Positions 8,786 to 17,199 of a stretch of 64,000 bases of DNA are shown here, piece after piece (the first letter of the stretch is position 1; each line of letters opens with the position of its first letter). The notes below the pieces were generated by a model. It was not told the origin of the DNA. It searched no databases and saw only the letters and a program-made list of their open reading frames with translations. Location: the NCBI RefSeq assembly GCF_036188265.1, contig NZ_CP108093.1:248001-312000 (forward strand). Direction: 5' to 3'. This stretch comes from Streptomyces sp. NBC_00247. Lineage in GTDB: Bacteria > Actinomycetota > Actinomycetes > Streptomycetales > Streptomycetaceae. The position numbers and the translations under genes were made by a program.

Positions 8786-9678
8786 ACAGCCCTTCGCGAG
8801 CGATCCTGCTGACCGGGGCGGCATCGAGCACCGGCATGTCCTCCGGCACCGGAAAGGCCGTGGCGCTGCGGCTGCACCGGGCCGGCTGGCCGGTCTACGC
8901 GACCGCGCGGCGGCCCGAGGCACTGGCCGAGCTGGAGGCCGAGGGCATCCGGGTCCTCCAACTGGACGTCAACGACGAGGATTCGATGACGGCCGTCGTA
9001 GACAGGATCACCGCCGAGCACGGCTCGGTCGGCACTCTGATCAACAACGCCGCCTACAGCCTCAACGGCACCATCGGCGAGACCCCGATGGACGAGGTGC
9101 GCAGCCAGTTCGAGACGAACGTCTTCGGACTGTGCCGGCTCACCCAGCTCGTGCTGCCCGGCATGCGGGCCCGGGGCAGCGGACGGGTGATCATGATGTC
9201 GTCCATCTTCGGCCAGTTCGCCACCCCGGGCCGCGGCTACTACCAGGCCACCAAGCACGCGTTGGAGGCCATCAGCGATTCGCTGCGCCTGGAGGTGGAC
9301 GCGTTCGGCATCAAGGTGGTGCTGGTCGAGCCGTCGCCGGTGCTCGGCGGGTTCGTACCGATGTCGGTCGCCGACCTCGGGATGTCCGGGCAGGAACATG
9401 GCGGTCCGTACGACGACTTCTGGCGGTACTTCGTCGACTGGCACGGCGCCTACCGGGAGACGGAGAAGCCGAGCGGCCGCGGCCGGATGGCGGTGCGCGC
9501 GGAGACCGTGGCAAAGGTCATCGAGAAGGCGGTGACCAGCGACGACCCGCGGATCAGGTACCGGATCGGGATGCCGTCCCGGCTGCTGCCGCGGATGCGG
9601 TGGACCATCGGGGACAGAATGTTCGAACGCTTCGTCCGGGCGTTCTTCCCCGTCCCTCAGGGCGTGCGTCGAAAGTAG
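8782..9678 (+). CDS. Short-chain dehydrogenase/reductase
   Basis: 298 residues, classical SDR fold. The cofactor loop has an unusual spacing, TGAASSTGMSSGTGKAVA, several residues longer than the standard TGxxxGxG. NNAA lies near residue 90 and the catalytic YYQATK near residue 153, with an SS pair upstream (IMMSSIFG). The C-terminal 60 residues are basic and longer than the SDR core. GTG start overlaps the stop of the AhpD-like gene (GTGA), so the two are coupled. Ketone or alcohol substrate unknown. Confidence 0.87.
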   Translation: MNSPSRAILLTGAASSTGMSSGTGKAVALRLHRAGWPVYATARRPEALAELEAEGIRVLQLDVNDEDSMTAVVDRITAEHGSVGTLINNAAYSLNGTIGETPMDEVRSQFETNVFGLCRLTQLVLPGMRARGSGRVIMMSSIFGQFATPGRGYYQATKHALEAISDSLRLEVDAFGIKVVLVEPSPVLGGFVPMSVADLGMSGQEHGGPYDDFWRYFVDWHGAYRETEKPSGRGRMAVRAETVAKVIEKAVTSDDPRIRYRIGMPSRLLPRMRWTIGDRMFERFVRAFFPVPQGVRRK

Positions 9679-9680
9679 CG

Positions 9681-9707
9681 CCGCCTGTCCGGAGGGCGGA
9701 CAGGCGG
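9681..9707 (+). terminator. Hairpin after SDR
   Basis: 11-bp arms CCGCCTGTCCG / CGGACAGGCGG with a 5-nt loop, 2 nt after the SDR stop. Confidence 0.7.
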
Positions 9708-9737
9708 GACACACGCCCTTGTCGTACTGACCCGTCA

Positions 9738-9787
9738 CCGTGGCTCCGCCCGGCACCGCCGATGATGGCGGCCGGTCGGAGCCACGG
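9738..9787. terminator. Second long hairpin in the SDR / AhpD-2 gap
   Basis: Arms CCGTGGCTCCG and CGGAGCCACGG enclose a partly paired interior (CCGCC/GGCGG), giving a 50-nt stem-loop. It may back up the SDR terminator or act in the leader of the next gene. Together with a possible 23-codon frame at 9849-9920 it is all that is seen in the 320-bp gap before 10000. Confidence 0.45.
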
Positions 9788-9934
9788 CTGCGAGCGCGGC
9801 GGCAAGCCTTGCCGGAACTCGTGCGGGACCGGCCGTCAGACCGCAAGAATGAAGAAGGAGGAACCCCGCATCGGTGTGACGATTGACTGGCGCACCGAAA
9901 GTCGTCCGACGAGGAGCTGAGGGAAGTGCCACCG

Positions 9935-10003
9935 ATGCATGAAGGCCACGCGGAGCCACCGGGGCGCGACGTCACCGGTCCTGATCCCGGAGCGGACGCA
10001 TGA
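9935..10003 (+). CDS. Possible 22-residue leader ORF coupled to the second AhpD-like gene
   Basis: ATG-started frame reading MHEGHAEPPGRD then VTGPDPGADA. Its TGA overlaps the ATG of the downstream gene (ATGA), the same coupling seen throughout this cluster, and a GAGGGAAG site lies about 8 nt upstream. Too short for codon statistics; coupling is the only support. It may be chance. Confidence 0.3.
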   Translation: MHEGHAEPPGRDVTGPDPGADA

Positions 10004-11055
10004 AGGACCCGAGACTGCTCGTTCAGTCGCCGCTCAGGAGACTGTCCCTGCTCCAGGTCCGGCACATCGCCACCGTGCCGTTCGGTGAGGCGACCGGCGA
10101 CACCGCCCGGGTCTACCGAGAGCTCGAACAGGACTTCGGGGTGCTGGCTCCTCCCATAGCCCTGCACGCCCCGGTGCCGGCACTGCTCGCGGCCTCCTGG
10201 ATGACACTGCGCGAGACGATGCTGGTCGAGGGGCTGGTACCGCGGGCCGCGAAGGAAGCGGTGGCTGCCGCCGTGTCCCGGAGCAACCAGTGCCCCTTCT
10301 GCACCACCATGCACTCCACGATGCACAACTCCCTGACCACCCGGCCCACTTCGTCCGGGCGGGGCGTGAAGGCGGGACCGGCCGGCGGCGCGGGGACGGC
10401 GCCGGACCAGTTGACGGCGTGGATCGGCTCGGCGGGCATGCCTCCGTTCGCACCCGAACTGATGCCGGAACTGGCCGGGACCGCGTTCTGCCTCCAGTAC
10501 CTCAACCGGATGGTCAACGTCTTCCTGGGCGCGCAACCGCTGCCGCCGCGCGCCCCGGACCGGGCGGTGGGCCCCGTGCTGCGGGTGCTGACCGGCCTGA
10601 TGCGCGGCTCCGTCCGGGCCAGGATCCGGCCGGGTAGGTCGCTGTCGCTCCTGCCCCACGCACCGCTGCCGAAGGACCTGGGCTGGGCGGCGGCCGATCC
10701 GCGGATCGCCGCGGCGCTGGCCCGCAGTACGGCGGCCGTCGAGCTGACAGCGGCCGAACTGGTGCCGGAGCCGGTCCGGGACCTGGTGGCCGCCGAACTG
10801 GCCCGCTGGGACGGCGGCGACCCCGGCCTCGGCCGGGCCTGGCTGGACGCACCGCTGCGGGAACTGCCGCCCGCCGACCGGCCGGCGGGCAGCCTCGCAC
10901 TGCTCACCGCCCTGGCCTCCTACCGGGTGGACGACAAGGTCATCGCGGCCTACCGGCAGAACGGCGGGGGTGACCGGGAGATCCTCGCGGTCACGTCGTG
11001 GGCCGCCCAGCGGGCGGCCCAGCGGCGCAGCGGACAACTACTCCGCGACAACTGA
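10000..11055 (+). CDS. Large AhpD-like / carboxymuconolactone decarboxylase family protein
   Basis: 351 residues, about twice the usual AhpD length. The N-terminal half carries the redox motif NQCPFCTTMHSTMH near residue 100. The C-terminal half, from about residue 190, has helical AhpD-like character (for example LDAPLRELPPADRP and VDDKVIAAYRQNGG) but no second CxxC, suggesting a fused or duplicated domain that lost its cysteines. It follows the other AhpD-like and SDR genes and precedes the AraC regulator. Substrate unknown. Confidence 0.78.
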   Translation: MKDPRLLVQSPLRRLSLLQVRHIATVPFGEATGDTARVYRELEQDFGVLAPPIALHAPVPALLAASWMTLRETMLVEGLVPRAAKEAVAAAVSRSNQCPFCTTMHSTMHNSLTTRPTSSGRGVKAGPAGGAGTAPDQLTAWIGSAGMPPFAPELMPELAGTAFCLQYLNRMVNVFLGAQPLPPRAPDRAVGPVLRVLTGLMRGSVRARIRPGRSLSLLPHAPLPKDLGWAAADPRIAAALARSTAAVELTAAELVPEPVRDLVAAELARWDGGDPGLGRAWLDAPLRELPPADRPAGSLALLTALASYRVDDKVIAAYRQNGGGDREILAVTSWAAQRAAQRRSGQLLRDN

Positions 11056-11271
11056 ATACCCAGCTCCCCCGGGTCGTCGGCTGTTGTCCGTTCACCCCGC
11101 CTTGCGGGTGTGTTCCGATATGGCTTCCGTGCGCCCTAAATTCTCCAGGTGTTGCTACCCGATGCAGCGCAGCGGGATCCAGCACTTCCATGTCGTCGCC
11201 CGAAATCGGGGCCCCATTCCCCCCGACCTGCGGTCGTCAGGCACTTCCCTGCGCGTCCGGTGGGGACGTAC

Positions 11272-11306
11272 TCGATTCATCGGCACGCTCGGAGAAATGC
11301 CGTGCA
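11272..11306 (+). repeat. Upstream copy of a 35-bp direct repeat in the araC-type leader
   Basis: Begins TCGATTCATCG and includes a GGAGA ribosome-site-like element and a GTG codon. 29 of 35 positions match the copy at 11385-11419, 113 bp downstream, which contains the true start codon of the AraC gene. The 359-bp gap 11056-11414 holds this repeat pair and the short frame at 11302-11352; nothing else was recognised. Confidence 0.7.
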
Positions 11307-11352
11307 CAAATTTGCGGTACACATTGTCGCACCGACAGAGCGTCAGTTCTGA
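11302..11352 (+). CDS. Possible 16-residue upstream ORF in the AraC-regulator leader
   Basis: GTG frame reading MHKFAVHIVAPTERQF. Its start and ribosome site lie in the upstream copy of the repeat whose downstream copy starts the regulator gene, so it looks like a duplicated translation-start region. It could be a leader peptide or an evolutionary by-product. Only the repeated start context supports it. Confidence 0.3.
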   Translation: MHKFAVHIVAPTERQF

Positions 11353-11384
11353 GATTCTGCTCGGCCATTTCCGTCAGGTCGCAT

Positions 11385-11419
11385 TCGATTCATCGACAAG
11401 CTTGGAGCACTGCCATGCA
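11385..11419 (+). repeat. Downstream copy of the 35-bp direct repeat, spanning the AraC start codon
   Basis: Same TCGATTCATCG core followed by TTGGAGCACTGCC and ATG. The TTGGAG acts as ribosome site 8 nt before the ATG at 11415. Confidence 0.7.
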
Positions 11420-12212
11420 GGTCGCCGTTGAGCGTGCAATAGCGACGATGTGGGATCGATACGAGGAACCACTCTCGCTCGACGAGATCGCCAACACCGC
11501 GATTCTCAGCAAATTCTACTTCTCCCGGGTGTTCCGCAATCTCACCGGGACCTCTCCGGGCCGATTCCTATCCGTGGTCCGGTTGCACCAGGCGAAGAGC
11601 CTGTTGTTGGAGACCAATCTCAGCGTCACCGAGATCTCCTACCGGGTCGGTTACAACAGTCTCGGCACCTTCACCAGTCGTTTCACCCGCAGTGTGAGCC
11701 ACTCTCCGGCCCGGTACCGGGCGCTGGCCCGTGCCGGGCTGCTCGCGCCGAGCGGCGGGGCCGCCACGGGACCGCAGCAGCTCCTCGACGGTGGCCGGCC
11801 CACCAGTGAGCTGGAAGGCACCATTCGTCTCCCCGGCACCCCACAGCCGGTACGGATCTACGTCGGTGCGTTCCGTGAGTCCATCGTGCAGGGCCGCCCG
11901 ACCGCCTGCGTGATCCTGGACGGGCCCGGTTCGTTCTCGCTGCGCCTGCCGGAGGGCGCCTGGTACATCCGGGCGGCCGTACTCGCCGTGGACGACCCGC
12001 GCTCGCCGCACGGTCAGCGGCGCCCGCTGCTGGTGGCTTCGAGCCAGGTACTGAACGTACGACGGAACGAGGACATGCGGGTCAACCTGGTCGGGCGTCC
12101 GCTGACTCCCCTGGACCTGCCGATCCTGCTGGCGCTGCCGGAGCTGGACTTCTCGGGTCTGCCGAAGGCCGGCGGTGCTCCCGTCGAGCTGCCCGCCGTC
12201 ACCGGTACCTGA
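11415..12212 (+). CDS. AraC-family transcriptional regulator with N-terminal HTH
   Basis: 265 residues. The AraC double helix-turn-helix is at the N-terminus (residues about 3-100: LSLDEIANTAILSKFYFSR, then SVTEISYRVGYNSLGTFTSRF), the reverse of most AraC proteins. After a linker, residues 130-250 form a beta-rich, Ig/transthyretin-like region (IRLPGTPQPVRIYVG, GPGSFSLRLPEGAWYIRAAV) that may be the sensor. An upstream in-frame extension was rejected because TTGGAG sits 8 nt before this ATG and homology-like sequence starts here. Last gene of the plus-strand cluster arm; a pathway regulator is likely. Confidence 0.85.
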   Translation: MQVAVERAIATMWDRYEEPLSLDEIANTAILSKFYFSRVFRNLTGTSPGRFLSVVRLHQAKSLLLETNLSVTEISYRVGYNSLGTFTSRFTRSVSHSPARYRALARAGLLAPSGGAATGPQQLLDGGRPTSELEGTIRLPGTPQPVRIYVGAFRESIVQGRPTACVILDGPGSFSLRLPEGAWYIRAAVLAVDDPRSPHGQRRPLLVASSQVLNVRRNEDMRVNLVGRPLTPLDLPILLALPELDFSGLPKAGGAPVELPAVTGT

Positions 12213-12229
12213 GACCGTAGTCGCGAAGC

Positions 12230-12267
12230 AGAACGCCCGGCCCGTCGTGCGACGGGCCGGGCGTTCT
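12230..12267. terminator. Bidirectional hairpin between AraC and the convergent minus-strand group
   Basis: 18-bp perfect arms beginning AGAACGCCCGGCCCG around a 2-nt centre, between convergent genes. Confidence 0.8.
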
Positions 12268-12347
12268 GGAAGGCCTTCCAGGCGGTGCGACCCCGGCCGG
12301 TGCGGCCACCGGGCGGTCCTGCCGCGGCCCTCGCGGGGCTCGGTGGG

Positions 12348-13049
12348 TCAGAACCCGCGGACCGGCTCCACCTCGTTCGCGGGTGGCGCGAACGGCCCCC
12401 AGGCGAAGGCCGGCATCCAGGTCACCGACGGGTTCCCGGACCAGCGCAGCTCCTCGATCTGGTGCCGGGTGCGTCGGCCGGTCAGCGACCGGAACACGTC
12501 GAAGGCCGCGCCGTGGACGGTGGCGACGGGAGCCCCCTCTCCCACCACCCAGTCCCGCTCCGGGGTGTCGATCCGCAGCGCCGGCAGATTCCCGCCGTGC
12601 AACGCGAGGCCGAAGCCCATGGTGGCCAGGTCCAGCGCGCCGGGGAACGCCGGATGGCCGGACGGCGCGGCCGTCCGGCCCAGACCGACGCGCAGGTCCA
12701 TCTCGTGCGAGAACACGTCGAGCAACAGGATGCGCCGCCGCAGTTCGGGGGTCCGGTCCAGTGCCTCGCGCAACTCGCCGTCCAGGGCGTCCCACCGGTC
12801 CAGCAGACCGGGCAGGTCAACGCCCTGAGACGGGCGCAGATCTATCTGGTTGTCCTCCAGGGCGACGAACGACTCGCATATGTGGACCAGGTGTCCGATC
12901 AGGTCGCGCACCGTCCAGTCGGGGCAGGCGGGCACGCCGGCGGCGGCCGTGTCCGGCGTCCGGGTCACCAGGCCGGTGATGTTCTCCCTGGTCCGCCGGT
13001 AGGCGTGGTACTGCTCGGCCGGATCGTGTCCGGTCCCCGCCGCCGTCAT
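12348..13049 (-). CDS. Maleylpyruvate isomerase-family mycothiol-dependent-type protein (DinB fold)
   Basis: 233 residues with the N-terminal DinB/MDMPI pattern: WTVRDLIGHLVHICES supplies the first metal-site His and HEMDLRVGLG the second. The C-terminal 90 residues look like the MDMPI C-terminal domain. Members use mycothiol or bacillithiol to isomerise or detoxify electrophiles. ATG overlaps the stop of the epimerase gene (ATGA). A detoxifying role next to an enediyne cluster is inference. Confidence 0.82.
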   Translation of the reverse strand: MTAAGTGHDPAEQYHAYRRTRENITGLVTRTPDTAAAGVPACPDWTVRDLIGHLVHICESFVALEDNQIDLRPSQGVDLPGLLDRWDALDGELREALDRTPELRRRILLLDVFSHEMDLRVGLGRTAAPSGHPAFPGALDLATMGFGLALHGGNLPALRIDTPERDWVVGEGAPVATVHGAAFDVFRSLTGRRTRHQIEELRWSGNPSVTWMPAFAWGPFAPPANEVEPVRGF

Positions 13050-14080
13050 GACCCGCTCCGCTCGACCGCGGTGCCGGCCTGGCGCCGCGTCAGCAGGCCG
13101 GCCCGGTGCAGCCAGCGAGCGGTGTCGGCCATCGTCGTCGTGACGGGCCGCGCCGTGGGGACGTCGGCCGTAGCGGCCCGGGCCACCGGCACCGCGTGGA
13201 CACAGGTGTAGGCGGCGCCGAACTCGGCGGGGATGTGCCACGGCCACCACCGCTGGACCTCATCGGCGACCCGGGCGGCGGGAAGCATGGCCCGCCCCGA
13301 CAGCCGCAGCGTCGTGAGCCGACGGCCGGTCGCCGCGCGGAGCTCCGCCAGGTAGTCGGCCGTCGTCACGTACCGGTTGGGCCCGAAGACCCGTACCGGC
13401 TTGTCCGGCGGCGGGCCGAGGGCCAGCCCGCCGAGCAACTCGGCGGTGTCACGCACGTCGCCCAGCGGGAAGCCGCCGGTGGGCCACAGCGGCATCAGGC
13501 CGCGCAGCGCGTCGCGCATCCGGCGGGTCTGGTCACCGAGCCTCGGGTCGTCCGGGCCCAGCAGAGCCGGGGGGTAGACGATGTGGACCGGCGCCCCGTC
13601 GTCCTGGTGCCGTCGGGCGAGCGTCTCGCAGGCCGCCTTGCTCGCCAGGTAGGGCTCGTCGGGGTCCCCCACCGGACTTTCGGCGCGCAGCTCGGATTCG
13701 GTGGTGGGAATCAGCGCGCCAACGGTCGAGACGTACAGCACCGTGCCGGTCCCGGCCCGGACCGCCGCCTTCAGGACCGCTTCGGTGCCCGCCACATTGG
13801 TGCGGGTGATGTCGTCGCGCCGCCGGCGGTCGAAGGAGTAGACCGACCCCAGGTGAATCACGGCGTCGGCGCCGCGGACCGCGCGGGCCGCCGCCGCCTC
13901 GTCCGCGACGTCGCCGGTGACGGTCTCCACCGTGTCCGGGTCGATGCCGAGCGGGCCGAGCGCGGCCGCCAGGCGTGACGGATCGCGCACCAGCAGCCGA
14001 ATCCGTGCTCCGCCGGCCGCGAGGGCGGCAACCGTGTGCGAGCCGAGGAAGCCGGTGCCTCCTGTCACACAGACCAACAT
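13046..14080 (-). CDS. NAD-dependent epimerase/dehydratase (extended SDR)
   Basis: 344 residues. Rossmann motif TGGTGFLGSH starts at residue 6; DVADEAAAARAVRGADAVIHLG matches the strand beta-4 region and YLASK is the catalytic YxxxK near residue 150. An upstream in-frame extension exists but the chosen ATG has AAAGGAGG 7 nt before it and starts directly at the Rossmann strand. Members act on nucleotide sugars or on ketones and dihydroflavonol-type substrates. Coupled to the MDMPI-like gene downstream. Confidence 0.86.
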   Translation of the reverse strand: MLVCVTGGTGFLGSHTVAALAAGGARIRLLVRDPSRLAAALGPLGIDPDTVETVTGDVADEAAAARAVRGADAVIHLGSVYSFDRRRRDDITRTNVAGTEAVLKAAVRAGTGTVLYVSTVGALIPTTESELRAESPVGDPDEPYLASKAACETLARRHQDDGAPVHIVYPPALLGPDDPRLGDQTRRMRDALRGLMPLWPTGGFPLGDVRDTAELLGGLALGPPPDKPVRVFGPNRYVTTADYLAELRAATGRRLTTLRLSGRAMLPAARVADEVQRWWPWHIPAEFGAAYTCVHAVPVARAATADVPTARPVTTTMADTARWLHRAGLLTRRQAGTAVERSGS

Positions 14081-14283
14081 GTCGTTCCTCCTTTTCCGTC
14101 CCCTGCCGACGTGTCGCTTCGCCCGCCGGCGCGGCCGGTCCGCAGGCGTGCACGGCCGTCCGGCAGAAGCTCTCTCGGGTGATGTCCGCCACGCGGCGGC
14201 TCGTGCCGTCCGGCCCGATCCCCACAAAGGTGGGGACGGGCGACCGCAGACCGTACGGCGCGCGGCGGTGCCGGAACGGTTCC

Positions 14284-15681
14284 TCAGGCGGCCCACCCAC
14301 CGGAGGAACCGTTCTCGCGGCGCTCGGAGTCCACTTGGACGTCCTTGGCGAAGGAGGCCATGAGCACGGGGACCGCCTCGGCCTGGAAGTCGACCTCGGA
14401 GTCGAACTCCTTGATCATTCCTTCCAGCACGAGCAGCGACAGCAGCGGAAAGGCGAACTCGGCCGCGGCGAAGACGCCGAAATCCTTCTGGAGCTTGAAC
14501 AACCGCGGCGCGAACGCCCCGAGGTCGAAGTCCTTCGACAGTGCCCCGGCCACCTCGTCCACCAACGCCGTCACCGCGCTGCGGAAACCCTCCCGGTCCA
14601 TGTCCGCGGGGAGCCGCGCGGCGCTGTCGAGCACGATGTCCGCACACTTCGGGCCGTTGCCCTGGGCCATGTTGAGGAAGAAGCCGGCGAAGGAGCGCCG
14701 CACCGCGTCGGGCAGTCGCACCACGAAGCCGGCGTCGAGCACCACGACCCGTCCCTCACCGTCCAGGCAGAGGTTGCCCGGATGCAGGTCGCAGTGCACC
14801 ACGCCGTCCACGAAGAGCATCCGGTAGACCGCCCGGAGGACGTCCCGGACCACCTCCTGGCGGCGGGCCACGGACATGCCGTGGGGCCGGAACCTGCCGA
14901 TGTCCGGGACGAACTCCATGGTGAGCACCGTCGGTCCGCACAGTCCCTCGACGGGCGCGGGGATGCGTAGTTCGGTGTGGTCGGAGAGGTTGCCGCGCAG
15001 CGCGAGCAGGGAATCGTGTTCGGCGGTGAAGTCGAGCTGGCGCAGGACGGCGCCGCCGAGCTGTCCGATCATCTCCTCGGCGGGCAGGTCCCGCATGCTC
15101 GGCAGCAGCCGGCCGGCCCGCGCGCCGAGCAGGGCCAGCCGCAGATCGGCCTCCAGCACCGGGCGGATGCCGTGCCGCTGCACCTTGACGGCGACCTCAG
15201 ATCCATCGACGAGCCGTGCGCGGTGCACACTGGCGATACTGCCGCAGGCCACCGGCTCCCAGTCGAACTCGGCGAAGGCATCCGAGAATCCGGCTTCGGC
15301 GAGGGTGCGTGCCACCGCCGCGCGTCTCGGCTGCCGCACCTCGTCGGCCAGTTCGCCCAACGCCTTGCACCAGTGTTCGGGGACCAGGTCGCGGCGCGTG
15401 CTGAGCAGTTGCCCCGCCTTGACGAAGAACGGCCCCAGCGCGGTCAGCAGCCGGGGAGCGCGGTGCGCCAGCCGGGTCCGGCCGCCGCGGGTCATCGTGT
15501 GCGGCAGGGCGGCGATCAGATGTCCGGTGACGATCAGGGCGGTGGCACAGGCACGCTTCGGAAGCAGCCACCAGCTGGTCCGTTGTTCTCGCACGGCAAC
15601 CCCAGATCCCTCGTGTCGGGCGGACCGAAGACGGCCCGCCAGCCATGAAAGCAGCCGCCGGGCCGGTGATCTATATGCCAT
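14284..15681 (-). CDS. AarF/UbiB (ABC1) family atypical kinase
   Basis: 465 residues. UbiB hallmarks are present: KxGQ motif in FVKAGQLLSTRRD, the A-rich loop variant ACGSIASVHRA, the ATP-lysine VAVKVQ, catalytic DLHPGNL and a metal-site LDAGF where most kinases have DFG. The C-terminus has a hydrophobic stretch (FPLLSLLVLEGMI). UbiB proteins support quinone or lipid metabolism; the substrate in actinomycetes is unknown. It begins just after the stop of the TIGR03084-like gene, so the two form an operon. A start 22 codons upstream is possible but lies inside the preceding gene. Confidence 0.85.
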   Translation of the reverse strand: MAYRSPARRLLSWLAGRLRSARHEGSGVAVREQRTSWWLLPKRACATALIVTGHLIAALPHTMTRGGRTRLAHRAPRLLTALGPFFVKAGQLLSTRRDLVPEHWCKALGELADEVRQPRRAAVARTLAEAGFSDAFAEFDWEPVACGSIASVHRARLVDGSEVAVKVQRHGIRPVLEADLRLALLGARAGRLLPSMRDLPAEEMIGQLGGAVLRQLDFTAEHDSLLALRGNLSDHTELRIPAPVEGLCGPTVLTMEFVPDIGRFRPHGMSVARRQEVVRDVLRAVYRMLFVDGVVHCDLHPGNLCLDGEGRVVVLDAGFVVRLPDAVRRSFAGFFLNMAQGNGPKCADIVLDSAARLPADMDREGFRSAVTALVDEVAGALSKDFDLGAFAPRLFKLQKDFGVFAAAEFAFPLLSLLVLEGMIKEFDSEVDFQAEAVPVLMASFAKDVQVDSERRENGSSGGWAA

Positions 15682-15686
15682 ATTGC

Positions 15687-16469
15687 TCACTGCGGTGCCC
15701 GGCCCGTGCCGGGCGGTCCGACGTAGGACTGTGCGATGTCCAGCCACTGGTCAGCCTCCGTCCCGACAGCGCTCAGCGCAAGGTCGTCGCGGTGTCTGCG
15801 CCGGGTGACGAGCAGACAGAAGTCCTGGGCCGGGCCGCAGATCCGCTGTCCGGCCTCCGGCGGGCCGAAGGCCCACAGCTCCCCGGACGGGGCCGTCAGC
15901 TCGAAACGGAACGGCTCGGCCGGGGGCCGCAGACCGCGGGCACGGTAGGCCAGGTCCCGGGTGCGGGTCCCGAGGAAGACGATGTGACCGATCCGGTCGG
16001 TGAGCACGCGCGGACGCCCGAGGCCGTCGCGGATGTCCTGGCCGTGCGCGAACAGCTCCGTCAACGCGACCGCGGCGAGCACGCTGGCCGGCAGCGGCCC
16101 GGCCGGCCACGGCACCAGGTCACGCCGCCCCCGTGCGGCCAGTCCCTTCTCGGCGGCGGCCCGTTCCTCGGCCCAGCGACGCAGCAGACCGGGAAGCGGC
16201 TCCGCGACGTACTCGGCGAGCCTGGAGTCCATCCCGGACTGGAAGTCCTCCCGGACCGGCGCGGTCTCGGCCTCGAAGGCCTCCGCGTCGCTCACCGCGA
16301 GCCGTACCATACGGGAGACGTACGCCAGGTGAGCCACCTGGTGACGGACCGTCCAAGAGACGGCGGGTGTCTCCGCCGCCCATTCCTCGGGGCTCAGTCC
16401 TGAGACCAGATCACCGAGTTCGGTGCCCTCCACCGCCAGATCGGCGTACACGTCGTGCATCGCGGTCAC
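15687..16469 (-). CDS. TIGR03084-like DinB-fold metal-binding protein
   Basis: 260 residues beginning with the pattern DLAVEGTELGDLVSGLSPEEW and WTVRHQVAHLAYV, typical of the TIGR03084 branch of the maleylpyruvate isomerase/DinB superfamily. A second conserved histidine is in ALTELFAHGQDIRDGLG. The GTG start has AAAGGA 8-9 nt upstream; an ATG lies three codons inside. It is the second DinB-fold protein in this strand group. Function unknown; thiol-dependent isomerase or metal-dependent hydrolase are both possible. Confidence 0.82.
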   Translation of the reverse strand: MTAMHDVYADLAVEGTELGDLVSGLSPEEWAAETPAVSWTVRHQVAHLAYVSRMVRLAVSDAEAFEAETAPVREDFQSGMDSRLAEYVAEPLPGLLRRWAEERAAAEKGLAARGRRDLVPWPAGPLPASVLAAVALTELFAHGQDIRDGLGRPRVLTDRIGHIVFLGTRTRDLAYRARGLRPPAEPFRFELTAPSGELWAFGPPEAGQRICGPAQDFCLLVTRRRHRDDLALSAVGTEADQWLDIAQSYVGPPGTGRAPQ

Positions 16470-16724
16470 GTGGCCATTCCTTTCGAGGCGCCGAAGAACG
16501 CAGCAGGCGAACCGCGTCCATCTTCCGGGCGCGCGCGGACCGCCGCTTCTTCGCACGTGCTCTCCGCGCCGCATCCGACGCCCTGGAGGCGAGGGACCGA
16601 TGTGTCCTCCACGGCGAGGCGCCGCAGCGCGAGCGGCGCCGGTTCCAGCAGGAGACTCACCGGCACGGCGCGTTCTTGGCGGCCTCCCGGGCCCCAGGCG
16701 CCGTCCACCGCTGTCCTGCGCGAT

Positions 16725-16925
16725 GCCACGCACGGGGACGACGTGGTCATGCTGGGTGGTGGCCATGGAGCCGTGGCCGGCGATCCTGCCAAGGACGTGT
16801 ACCTGGACCGCTACCTGCACCCGGACGTCCACAGGATCACGGCGGCCGGGACGGCGCTGTCGGCCCACGTCAGCGCGCTGCGCGCACCGCGTTCGCTGCC
16901 GAGCCCCGTCGTCATGACCCGCTGA
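16725..16925 (+). pseudogene. Probable 3' remnant of an unidentified coding sequence
   Basis: A 67-codon open stretch with strongly coding-like third positions (nearly all G or C) and plausible protein character (GDDVVMLGGGHGAVAGDPAK, then DVYLDRYLHPDVHRI). It ends in TGA at 16925. No start or ribosome site fits upstream, and the preceding 250 bp in the same frame read as arginine/serine-rich noise. The rest of the 567-bp gap 16470-17036 holds only the tRNA terminator. Could be chance; the family was not recognised. Confidence 0.35.
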
Positions 16926-16977
16926 CGCGGTCAAGGACGCCCAGACCGCGGCTGGTCCCCGACCGGTCCCCAGAAAA

Positions 16978-17021
16978 GTTCGAGGGCCGGTTTCGGATTG
17001 CTCCGAAACCGGCCCTCGAAC
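16978..17021 (-). terminator. Terminator of tRNA-Pro
   Basis: Perfect 19-bp arms beginning GTTCGAGGGCCGG with a 6-nt loop. On the minus strand it is followed by a short TTTT run, and lies 15 nt after the tRNA 3' end. Confidence 0.85.
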
Positions 17022-17036
17022 TACGACTCTCACGAG

Positions 17037-17110
<74 letters not shown>

Positions 17111-17199
17111 GCACCCGTCTGACCTGGGCTGCTTCCCTGGCCGAACGCGCATGAGAACGATACCGCACTCGGACGGGTGGTTACGAACCACTTCCTCTT

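Noticed and set aside
8329..11037. 902-codon minus-strand frame across AhpD-1, SDR and AhpD-2
   Set aside because: Covers three well-supported plus-strand genes and an intergenic region with hairpins; composition is shadow-like.
10998..11414. N-terminal extension of the AraC regulator
   Set aside because: The extension reads through the AhpD-2 end and the repeat region with non-protein-like sequence; the ATG at 11415 has a proper ribosome site.
16978..17021. Long perfect inverted repeat as an insertion-sequence end
   Set aside because: Position and the TTTT run fit a tRNA terminator; no transposase or target duplication is near.
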